Of a stretch of DNA of 64,000 nucleotides, positions 13,001-25,000 are shown in pieces. The notes below the pieces were generated by a model that saw nothing but the letters and a program-made list of their open reading frames with translations, ran no database searches and was not told the origin of the DNA. How positions within the stretch are numbered: the stretch's first letter is position 1; each line of letters starts with the position of its first letter. The translations under genes were made by a program, and so were the position numbers. This DNA is from Brachypterus glaber (lineage: Eukaryota; Arthropoda; Insecta; Coleoptera; Kateretidae), in the NCBI GenBank assembly GCA_958510825.1, contig OY294046.1, forward strand, positions 48,155,794 to 48,219,793. The letters run 5' to 3'.

Positions 13001-16000
13001 TAAAAAAATCTACCACCACGGGGGTTAGGGGGTAGATATTTTTAAATATTGTTAGTATTTTCGTCAAATTTGGTATATAGGGATTTTTGGGGTAGCTAGA
13101 ACTGACTCTCATAATATTTTATTCTAAATCCACCCCCTGATGGGTGGGGGGTAGTTCTCGTGAAAATTGGTAAAGTTTGACGCACGGATCTGTGGCTACG
13201 GGAAATATGTTTGGAATGTGTGTGCAAGTGGGAGGCCCGATGTAAGCACGCACGCCTTATAACGCTCTTAACGGAAAGAAGAGAGCGCGAATGATTCCTC
13301 CTCCTTACGTCGGAGACTTTCTTTCATGCGGAGAACTATATATAGGGGTTTTTGAGGAAGCTTAAACTAAATCAGCCCCCTGAGGGGCGGGGGGTAGTTT
13401 TCGTGTATATTGGTATATAGGGGTTTTTGAGGTAGCTAAAACTAAATCTGATCGTAAAAAAATCTAACTCCACCCCCTGAGGTGCAGGGGGTAGTTTGCT
13501 TGGAAATTGGTACATTGGGGTGTTTGAGGTTGCTTAAGCTAAACCTTGAAATAATTTTTTTCTAAATCAGTCCCTAAGGCTCACTCTGAAAGTGAATTTG
13601 AATAAAAAATCCATTTCACAAAGGTGAAAAATGGAAAAGCTCTTTTACAGTGTATTTTATTTTTTTTTGTTTTTTTAGATTAAATTTTCTTTTGTTTTCA
13701 ATTAATGAATAAGAAAATGTAATGTCTATTTAAATTAACCGTTTTAATAAGCTACGAAGTTCACGTGACCGTTTTTTGCGATTAAAAAACGTTTCGCCCG
13801 ATAGATTTGATTTTTGGTTTTTAATTGATATTTACATTATAAGTAAACAAATCGTACAAGAAAACTGATTGTTTTCCAAAGTCGACCTACAAAACAACAA
13901 CGGCGGACCGTGTTTGTAGGACCAGCCAAAATTTTTGTTGAGTTCCAACAAGAAAGTCGGCATCCCTAGGGACACTAGATCTAGGTCTTGCTAACTTAAG
14001 ACCTAGATCTAGTGTCTCTAGGCATCCCTGTTTCTTTATGTGTTACCTATAGTAATATTTTCAATTCTGTGACACAGTCCAACCTCAGAAAAATTATTCG
14101 TATTTCAAATTAAATTATTAAATAAAATTAAAATTAGTCAATCAATATGCACTGTAGGCTTTAAAACATTTAAATCAAAAATCAAGCACCCCATTTTTTA
14201 TTGGTGGATTTTGTAGTACAGCGCCTACTAAGTAAAACAAGGCAAAAATTAAAATAATCCTTAGAGCAATTTTTAAGAAAATCGATTTTGAATCGATTTT
14301 CAATTGTTTTTATATTTTTTTCAGTGTATGCCTAATTTTTATTGAGGAAATCGAAAGAAGTAATTTTTCCTAGCAAATTAACTAAATATATATTTTTTTA
14401 ATTTTCATTTGTTTTCAAGATATTTTACACCAAAGTAGGTAACTCGTCTTCTTTTAATTATAACCTATTGTAATATTAAAAAACTAATAATAACATAAAA
14501 TAGCCCCTGTAAATACATAATTAAAAACTGCCCCAAGTTAGAGCCTTTAAGCACCAAAGCCAACTTATTTTATTTTTATTTAAATTGCTATAAATATTGT
14601 GTTTTTGGCACAGAACCATTTTACGGCTACTTTAAAATATAACATCTTCATAATACCCTGTATCAGTAAAATTTAACAGGTGATCCTACATCCAAAAATA
14701 TGAAAAAAAGTTCCCTTCGAAGATAACATATTGAATGTGGAACAAAAAGAAGCATCAACAAAATTTTAATGCTGCAGGGTGATTCTTCATTTAAAACTGA
14801 GCAAAAAAGTACTCTTCACCAAAACACCTAAATTTAATATTAAAGGAGTAATAGCCTTTTAAAAAGTAACGTTTTTGGTGGCACAAAATGTTACTTCCTT
14901 CTAATTGCATTTTTTTTAGAGGTTGCTCCTACAGTGTTATGCTATATGACATTTTTTATGTATTTTTACTCAAGGAATCTATTTTTACAAAAAATCCAAA
15001 GATGTGTTAAGTCTCACATATTTTGCCCGTTTATGCACGCCTCTGAATAAATTCAAAAAAATAAACTTATTGCCCTTATTAATACTAGTATACATGCAAA
15101 AGCTCGTCGCTCTAGCTTAAAGGGTACCAGAGTTATTAATTAAAAACATTATTTTTATTACAATTTTAAAGGGCCGTAGCTCCCTTAGGGCTAATTTCTG
15201 GACCAACCTTTACAGGAACATTTTTTATATATTTTTGGATGTAGAATCAGCTCTTAAATTTTGGCATCCCAGTTATTGATCACCCTGTATATTAATAATA
15301 TTTTAAATTATTTTGAATTTCCATACGTTATCACGGCAGGCTTGACTAAAAGACGACGATTTGCCGACTTTAATTTAAATTATCTTGAAAACAAATGAAA
15401 ATAGAAAATTTATACCTATATTGAGTAAATTAGCTTAGAAAAATACATTCTTTCGATATCCCCAATAAAAATTTAGCATACAGTGAAAAAATATAAAAAC
15501 AATTAAAAATCGATTTTCTCAAAAACTGCTCTATCGATTATTTTAATTTTGACCATATTTTACTTAGTAAACTCTAGACTACAAAATCCAACAATAAAAA
15601 AATGGGGTGCTTGATTTTTGATTTAAAAATTTAAGGCCCACCGTGTATGTTGTTTATTATGGAAACCCACTCTGTTAGCCACACTACAATCTACCTTGTT
15701 ACGAATATCAACGACTTTATATTTTACGGATGGTCTACCATGACAAGTAAAATTTATTGAACCCCGCTGCAATTAACACATTCTTATGAAACTCTTTTAA
15801 AATAAGACATCTTATTAAACAAGTGGTATATATAATGCTTCGCATTCCATAATATACTCTTCACAGTGGATAGTATATTGTGTTTTTTATGATTTTGAGT
15901 TTTTTATGATTTCTTTCCGCTAGCGGTCACTTAATTTTTGTTATACTGTATTGTCCAATAACTATTTTTCCTACGATCCCTTATGAAAATGACATTTAGC

Positions 16001-19000
16001 ACACTCTTTAGTTCTTCATAAAACGCCTTATATCACACTAGTTTGTTATTTTTATATCACCCTAGTTTGATATTTATGTATGTAGGTTTGCCTAATTTCA
16101 CGTATATAGGTTTGCCTTAATTTACGTTGTAGATTCTACGAATTTAGCTCACCTCGTTTTATATGCTATTTTCCACCTTTCATCACAGCCTTTTATATTT
16201 TTCAATCCAAATATTTCTGTTTTTCATGTAAAAAATAGAAACTATAGTTATAACCTTACTAGTTTGACCAAGATATAACTTGGGATGTTTTATTTATGTC
16301 TAGATTTTAAAAAAATTACTTAATTTTTGATTTAGTTACCTTACATTTAATAAAAAACATCAAAATACACAGTCTTTTTCTTATGAAATCGTAAAACAGT
16401 ACAATTTTACTGTTTTTTTTATGGAAACATATCTAAAGAAATCAAATTTAATTAGCAACTGTCAATATTGCCTTGATTTACACAAGCATAGGCAACCCAT
16501 TAAACAGCTAGGTACTATAATAATATATTGTATTTTAAATTTAAATACCAATAAAACTAAAAGTAAAAGAAAATCATATTTTCTGTTTAACATACATACA
16601 TAAATTTGTATGCTATTTTTTGCTTTGTATGCTTTGCTTTTCTCAAAAATTCTTTGAATAAGTAATAAAAACTAGCAAATATTAAATTAAGAAACCTCCT
16701 GTTTAAGGATCGTAGGAAAAACAGTGTTCCAAACTGTTGGAAAGTGTATTTCGTTGGAAAGTGTATTTCGCAGGAAATATGTCACTTTCCACACTAGTTA
16801 TGTAATATACTATTGTTTATAAATAGATTTATGTTAATTAGTACACTGGAGTGCCATGCATAAAGTATAATAACAATTTTTTTTTCCAAAAGTTTGGAGT
16901 TAACCAAACCATTTTTCATAACTTTTTGAAAAGGTGGGCAGTATAACTTTTTTTTAAGGAAAGAACAATAGATGGACAAAATTTAATAAAAAAATATGGA
17001 CAAAAAAATTTTAAATTACAATTTCCAAAAGTATTATATACTTTTATATACAGAGCGGTCGAAAAGTCACCCCCCCCCCTCTTAACTTTTGAACGAGTTG
17101 GGATATCGACTTCAAACTTGGAACACTTAAATGAGACAACCCAAACTATTCTTTTTTATATATTTAATATTTTCAGCTCTTAAAATGTGGACAGGGGGCC
17201 ATGGGGGGACATTTTTTTTAATGTTAAGGGGGTCATCATTTTAAAGCTTATAAAATTCTCTATTTAACTGTATATTTTTTAATTCTTTCAAAAATTTTGT
17301 TTTGGGTTTAAAATAGGGTTAAATAGGGTATTTTCACAAAATTTCTCTAAAAAAATCAATTTTTTAAAAATGACTAATTTCATAATGAAAAAACGTAAAC
17401 TATACTTTTAAACTAATTAAAAAAAAAAAACGCATTTTTTAGCACAAAAAATTGAAAAATCAAAACCTTTTTTTTTAATAAAAGATATACATTCTAATAG
17501 AGAATTTTATTTTCTTTTAAATGATGTATCACTTGACCACCTTTCCATTGAAAAAAACTCCCCCCTGTGCCCCCTGCCCACATTTTAGGAGCTGAAAGTA
17601 TTAAATATATGCTAAAAGATAGTTTAAGTTGTCCTATTTAAAAGTTCTAAATTTGAAGTCGATATCTCAACTCGTTCAAAAGTAAAGAGGGGGGGGGGGG
17701 GTGACATCTGGACCGCACTGTATAATACTTTTCTAGCACATAGTAGGTTTGGGTTCCCAAAAATCGCAGTATTGAACTGATTTGGAACCGGGCAATGCTC
17801 AGTCGCAACTGCGCCCGTGTCGAACCAGCTTACAACTGCGAATTTTGAGAAGTATATTTTAATATTGTTCGACACACGGATGTGTGGCTATTGAAAATAT
17901 GTGTGGAATGTGAGTGCGGCTCACTTGCACGCACGCACGCTTATGACGTAAAGAAGAGAGCGCTCTGTCCGTTCGGTGATAATTCCCCCTTGCGCCGCAG
18001 CTTTTCTACCGTGTGGATGACTATACAATGCTGTGATGAGTATAATGGACCAAAGTCTTAACAGTCTGAATGAACTAAACTTACAAAAAAATAATTAATT
18101 AATTATCAATGCATGTCCAGTGTCTAAATATCATAATATTATATAATATTATACCACCAGAGCTCGGATCGAGGTATTCATTTACACGGGACTCTCAAAG
18201 AATTAAAAAAAAAAAACATTTTTTTTATTCGATTGATTCTAAAAGCGACACTTTTAGTTCATGTTTTACCAAAAAGTTGAACTTTGTGGCCCTAGGGAAA
18301 AAAAGCTTTTTCGCCCGCTAACTAAAACTTGTTAGATGCTTTACCTTTACTGTAATATTTATAAAGAAATATGACCTTTTGGTCACTTTAGGTCTTGAAC
18401 TAACTGTTCTTTTTGACCAGATACAGTTATTATAATCATTTCACACAAAATAAAAAATTATATTATAACATAACCTCAAAATATATGTTAACTGATTAAC
18501 CTGTATTCATCCACTAAAATAAATTAAAAACACAAAATTTCAATTGAAAAATCAACTTCAATATTTATAATGGTTTCAGAACTATTATTATTTTAAACAA
18601 TAAAATTAAAATTAAAAACGAACAAAATAAAATTAAAAAATATAAAAAATTTCGTCCATACGGTCTGAATCCGGCAATGTTCCGAGAACCGATGCAGCGT
18701 TTCCCCTCTGTAATGCAATGCTAATTTTTTGTATCAAGAATGACTTTGATTTTTTTTCGAAAGTTAAATTTTGAATTTTCTAATATTTCCTATTAAACTT
18801 TTGGCCTCTTCACCCCATGGTCCAAAGGTTTCAATTTTTTTTTTTTTTTATAAATGACCTCAAACAACAGTTACATAACTGATAACAAGGCCTAACTACT
18901 AATATAATTACAATATCTTTTTTTTTATATATATCAATAACAATATAGAATATAATATATACATAATTTGATTAATAATACTTATGAGTTTAACAGGTAC

Positions 19001-22000
19001 ATTTTTAGATTATAATTAAATTTTTTTTTATTGTTTAATATAATTTTTGTTTGATGCTGATGTATTTGCGACACATTCTCCAGTGATCTATTTGACTTAC
19101 TAGTTTTATGGATAATTCCTTGAATTAGTTTTATTGAGTCAAGTTGCTTTAACTTTTGGATGTTGAGTAGTCGAGTTTCTGAAAAGATTGTCACTGTTGG
19201 AACAAAAATATAACTATTTTCTAATTCTTTGTATCTTGAATGTTTCTTTTTTTGTCCTAAACGGGCCGGTTCCCCTGCCTTTTGGCAAGTTAAATTAATA
19301 TATGAATTTGCCAAAGTATCCCTACATGTGGCATCCCATAATAATGCTTTACCATTCATCCATGGAATAAGTGACAAACCATCAGCTCTTTTCCGTCATT
19401 TCTGCAACAGCCAGGAGGTTCAAGAATCGAAGGTATATCAGCAGATGATAGGGACCGTTTAAGAATGTCATTTAAAGCTGCATGTCGAGACCACTTCCCT
19501 GCACTTTTACGGCAAGATAGGCCATGGTGACCCAAAACATCAACAGGTTCGCCGCAAGTGCAGTTATGTGGTTCGCATACAGGTTGCCCAATTCTTAGGC
19601 TGACCGATATTCTAAAAGACGAGTCGTCTAAATGTGTGCCAAAAATTGATGAAGGCAAAGCATTGAGCCAGGCTCCAGATTCTTTTTCTTTAACTGCAAG
19701 AAGTCTTGCCTTTGTTTTCAAATCCATCGACGCCTCCAATAATATTTTAAAACTGTTTTCACAGACAATACCATCCAAAGCTCGTTGGCTAGCTAAATTA
19801 TAGAAATTTTCGGGTTCCTTATTGGCCAAAAAAGATATAGATAGTACAGCCTCATTTACTGCGTCATCATGAGGACCGAATATTTGATTTGGAAGAAAAG
19901 ACTCCATTAAAGAAGATGCTCCGTTAAATGAACTTAAAAAGGCAGAGTAGCATAAACTAGTTGCATCACGAATGCCTAGACCTCCTTGTGAGACTGGAAG
20001 GCTTGATTGTTTCCGTCCATTACTATCCAGTCTACAGTTAGTTATCTTTTCAAGGGAGTTCATAATTAAGTTATCATATTGGTTAAGAATGTTTGGCCTT
20101 CTCCAACAAGGAACACAGCGAAGAAGATAGGTCATTCTCAGGATGGCAAAAGAGTGCTTTAAAAGGAAATAGGCAGAGTGTGAACTTAAATTTTCAAGGC
20201 CAATCGAGAATTTTTTAAATATATCCATTTTTTCTTGAAAGGCAGGAAGTATTCCATTATCAGACAGGGGGCATCCAAGAAGAGTAAAATCATCAGAATT
20301 AATAACTTTTATACCTGGTGCGATTTCACTAAATTGATCAGAAATTGTCTTTTTCTCATCTTCATCGTTCGTCAATATAAGAAGTTCGCACTTGGAAGTA
20401 TTTAGAGAAAGGCCGATTGAATCTGAAGTATTCATAATCTTTAATTACAATATCTGGATCATCAGCCAAAGTTCCATCGTCAAGATACCACCCGTTAAAT
20501 TCTGATTTTAAATTTGATATCACTAGGTGTAAAGCCAAATAGAAAAAAACAGGACCAAGAGGATCACCTTGTTGTACGCCTCTTTGCGAAAGGATAACAT
20601 CGTCACAGTATAAAAGTAATTTTGGCTCATGATAAATTTGGTTGATAAACGTAAAGTATTCGGGAATAATTTCCTTTACTCTTATTATTTTCATATCAGA
20701 CACATTTTAACAAAAATTAATCACAAAGCTATCGCTTTTTTAATTTGAAAATGAAACCGTGCGCAAAAGAAACGATTCAATTGTTTTTTTAGCGATTTGA
20801 TTGGATAGCAATTTTTCATGGATAACTATATAAGTAATAAGACAGTAAAAAGAAATATTTTTTGCAATTTAAAATTAAGTACAGTGGACTCGCGCTAGTG
20901 TGAACACAAAATAACCGGACGTGTTCATCTTATCGAGATGTTCACACCATCGAAGGTATATTTATAAATGCAGAATACTAACAGAAACGCCCTCTAAACT
21001 TAAAATTTACTCAAAAAAAAATTGTAGGTACTTACAAACATATTTATTAAGTTAAATTTTCCAGTTTATTGATTAAAATAAGATGTAATTTTTGTCTGAA
21101 TCTAGCTGACCAGTGGATGGCTACCGCTCTGTCTTAAATGTTTCTTAAGCTTTCTATGTCATTAACGCCAACATTGTTTTTCTCTGACCATTGTGAAACC
21201 ACTTTTAGTGCTGCCAGAACCTCTGAAACAGGAACTTTTTTAGGTAACTTAACTTCTGTCTCAGATTCATCATCTTCCACGTCTAAGTAAATCAACGATT
21301 CGTCATTGAGGCTTTCCAATGTTGCTGCTGAATATATAATGTATTCATTTTGGCTGTTCATACAATTGGAAGGTTCACATAAGCGTGTGTTCACACTAGC
21401 GCGAGTCTACTGTATATTTTAATAATTTATTAGATATCATTAGTACCAACCGAATAAAAACTATTGTATAATACACGGGCAAAAAGTTAAATTTCGATTT
21501 CGTAGGTTTATTACCCTCGGGCCGGCCCCATCGGCCGGCCCCATCGGCCGGCCCTCGGCTTCTAAAAACCTACTCAATCGAAAAACTTGATTTTTCGCCC
21601 TTGTATTATAGATAACTATTTTTAAATAATAGACACTTTAAACTTTATTTTACTAACTGGGCTTTCATTTCGAAAAGGTTATTACATAGTAAGTCACTTG
21701 AAACACGAAAAAAAATTGTTTTATCCAATACATACAGATAATAAGACAATTACCAGCTTTATTTTAAATAGATAAACTCAATAATAACCCCCGCGTGGCT
21801 TTTACTTTATTGAGTGGATAATTATTTATTTTACCCACTTAACTGTCACTTGTCAAATTATTTTCTTGTAAATGTCATTAAAATTTTTAATAAAAATATG
21901 AATTCCTAAGCTATTTATTGGATAAAACCTCTCGAAAATTAACCTGCTTGGCTGACGCCTCGCAGGTTAATTTTCTCATGGGCAATATCTTACTTTACCC

Positions 22001-25000
22001 ACTAGTACCATAAATAACTATTATCCAACACCTTCACAGAAACACTTGTTTTGAGCACTATTTTAAATGTCAAAAGTGAGTTTTTTTCCACTAGTGACTA
22101 AAAAAATTTTCGCCCACTCTTTTACTTACAGCTTTTGATCTCACCCAAAATTAGTTACATACCCTATTAATTAAGTATTATAACTATTCTATAAATAGAA
22201 GCACGTTAACTAAACCATAAAAATTAAAGAATACCCCAAATTATTCTATAGTTTATTAAAATACTGTTTTTATTAAAAATTCTGTCATCACCGCGTCCAT
22301 TTTGACGTTTGTAAGAAATGTAAAACTAGCAATTGTTTATTTTTAATAGGCATACTTAGGCCATGGCTACCTATTATTTTAGTATTAAGAAAACTTAATC
22401 TTAATATTTTTGACATAATTTTTCGCAAAATTATAGATTTTTATTTAAAAATAAAAGGTGTTGGATAAAATTAAATTCTCAACTCGTGTATTAAGTAGCA
22501 TTTTATCCAGGAGGCCGTCAGGCCGAGTGGGCTGATATTCTTAAGAATTATTAAGAAAATAACAATTTTTTTTATTAAAACTTATTTCCAAAAAGTTATA
22601 ATATTTTTCTTTTTTTTTCTTTCTATTTTTGACTAAATAAATATTTTTTGATAATAAAAAAAACAATATTTTTCACCTTTTTTTCAGAAAGTCAACTTGA
22701 TAGTTACGAGGATAAACAAATTTCAAAATTAATTTTTGCGTACCCCAGGTAAATGAATTCTTCGATCCGACCAGTGTTAATCACTAAGCAGGCATACTTG
22801 ATGAAAAATTAATAATTCCACTTAAATCGGATTAAAAAATCCACATTAAAATACTTACGTGCGTGGAATTGTTGTGAATTAACGGCGTCGGCTCGTAGAT
22901 GCACACCGCGTTATCGTAGGCGGCCGCGATTTTTCCTGTGTCGCTCGAACAGTCTATCGAGCTGATCCGAATATAGTCGTGCACAGCGCCGGGGATGATC
23001 TGCACGCGCTCGAACGTGGAGGCTAGGATCACGATGTTGCAGCCAGCTGCATACGCCTGCAATTTTTTTTTATTGACTACGTTTACACATAGCGTTAACT
23101 ACCGATATTTATCAAAATTAAAAAATTGTTATGTCTACTTCAAAGTTTTTTATTGAAGCATTTTGATTAAAAAAAATAGCTACAATTGTTTCGATATTTA
23201 TAACTTTTCTATCATTCTCTCTTTCTCTAAAACAACTTGACAGAAAGAGACAGACTGCTGTCGGAATTTATGAATACTGGTAGTTATCGTACATGTAAAC
23301 GTAGTCATTTTTTCCAGAGGGGTTAATCTCCCATTCAAAAGAAAAAAAAATGGGCAAACATGTTTGTTTTTCTTTGACTCTCTAACACCATCCCAAAAGA
23401 ATCCTAGGCAAGAACTTTCTATAAGAAACCCTTGGTTTAAATTTGGACTTTTTCTTAAATCATTGTTGAATTATTATTTATAAAAAAATTTACTGGACAG
23501 ATAGAACAGCAAACAGACCAACATACTGACAGATTTTTTTTCAGCTTTATTACATATAAAAGGGTTGTTTGATTTTGTCCAGGTGGACAAAACTGGACGG
23601 AAGTAATCAAATTTTGGCGGACTGGACAAAATAAAAAAAACTGATTTTGTAAACAAATTCTGGACAAAATTGGACATAATCAAAATAAAATATTAAATTT
23701 TAAAACACGTAACTATTTTTATTAAATACGTATTTATACCAAGATAGATTAAAAAAAAAGACTCAAATAATTAAAACAAAATAAAACATAAAACATAACC
23801 AAAAATATGTGACAAAATTTAGGTTAGTTCAAAAGTCCAAACCCAATAATCATCTAAAAGTTCTGTTTGAAATACTTATATATTGAAAATAATCTTCATT
23901 TATAAATTTTAAAAATTGATTTTTTTCTTAAATTTGTTGCATGGTTTCCTTTCTATAACTTATAATTTATAAGTTATAAAGCACAAATAAAAACAAAAAA
24001 AAACTCCAAAAAAAAATCCAACACAGGCTTAAATTTAAGCTGCTGAATTCATCGGCACCATATTTAATCTATCTGGTCTGGTTTCCAAGACAAATCAAAG
24101 TAAAAGGCCAAAACTGATAATTTTTTACATTTGCAGGACCATTTTTCTTAAAATCCTGAGTATATAGGAATATTCTAAAGCCAGATTAGGATTCAGTGCT
24201 TCAAAGTATATAAGAATAGTTTAGGATGGGATATGTCAGACCTAGGGGTGTGCGCCGCGAAAATTTTTGTGACGGTGTTTGTATTAATTTTACCCGACCC
24301 CACGAAAAATTAACGACGGCGCTGCGGCGTGGCGCTGCGCCGTAAATTAGCGGCGGGCACTATATATGCCGGTGGGGGCGCACAAGCACACCTCTAGTCT
24401 ACTAGAGACTAGACAAGTCAGACCCCAGTTGAAAGTCGAAATATTTTTTCCGTGACCATGTGATATTATAAATGATAATTTTTGATTTTGTCTAGTTTTG
24501 TCCGATTTTGTCCAGTTTTGTCCAATTTTGTCCAGTTTTGTCCAATTTTGTCCGGTTTTGTCCACCGGCCTGGACAATTTCAAAAAAAGTATTTTTTCAC
24601 AACCCTGCCAGGCGCTGATCCAAGAGGGGGCAACAAGGGTATTACATGGATATTGCACTAAAATGTTATCAATTTTTTCTTTGTTTAGAACAAATTTTCT
24701 GGAAGAAAGGTAAAATCAAATAAAAATTACACCCCCCCCAAAAGCAAAATCCTGGATCCACCCCTGCTAGGGTCCCTGAATAAAGTAACAATTAAGTTTA
24801 ATAAAAGAATATAAAAAAATTCTGTTTAATGTCATTTTATTTAGGGTCCCAAGTAGGTAGGTTTGTAAAAACTAAAACTATTATTATTTGATATTAAAAA
24901 TCTTTAGATTTTAATTCTTTCTAAGCTACAATAACTTTTGTAATTTCATATAGATCAATTTATAAAAACCAACTTGACTTGTGATCAATAAATATTACTA

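Larger units (their letters stand above)
9521..22858. other. Rbcn-3A intron 2 (13.3 kb), transposon graveyard
   Basis: No Rbcn-3A exon is missing here, because exons 2 and 3 join in phase 0. The intron holds palindromic elements near 10140-10440, 10960-11830, 12437-13885, 14146-15648 and 17051-17720, plus a LINE chimera (18850-20710) and a pogo-like relic (20882-21412). The stretches 15950-16800 and 21700-22740 are A+T-rich with short inverted repeats but nothing nameable. Confidence 0.6.

Noticed and set aside
24347..24713. Open frames on both strands with repeated NWTKLDK- and VQFCPIL-like peptides
   Set aside because: They are translations of the 10 bp TTTTGTCC repeat in two directions, with no other coding evidence.
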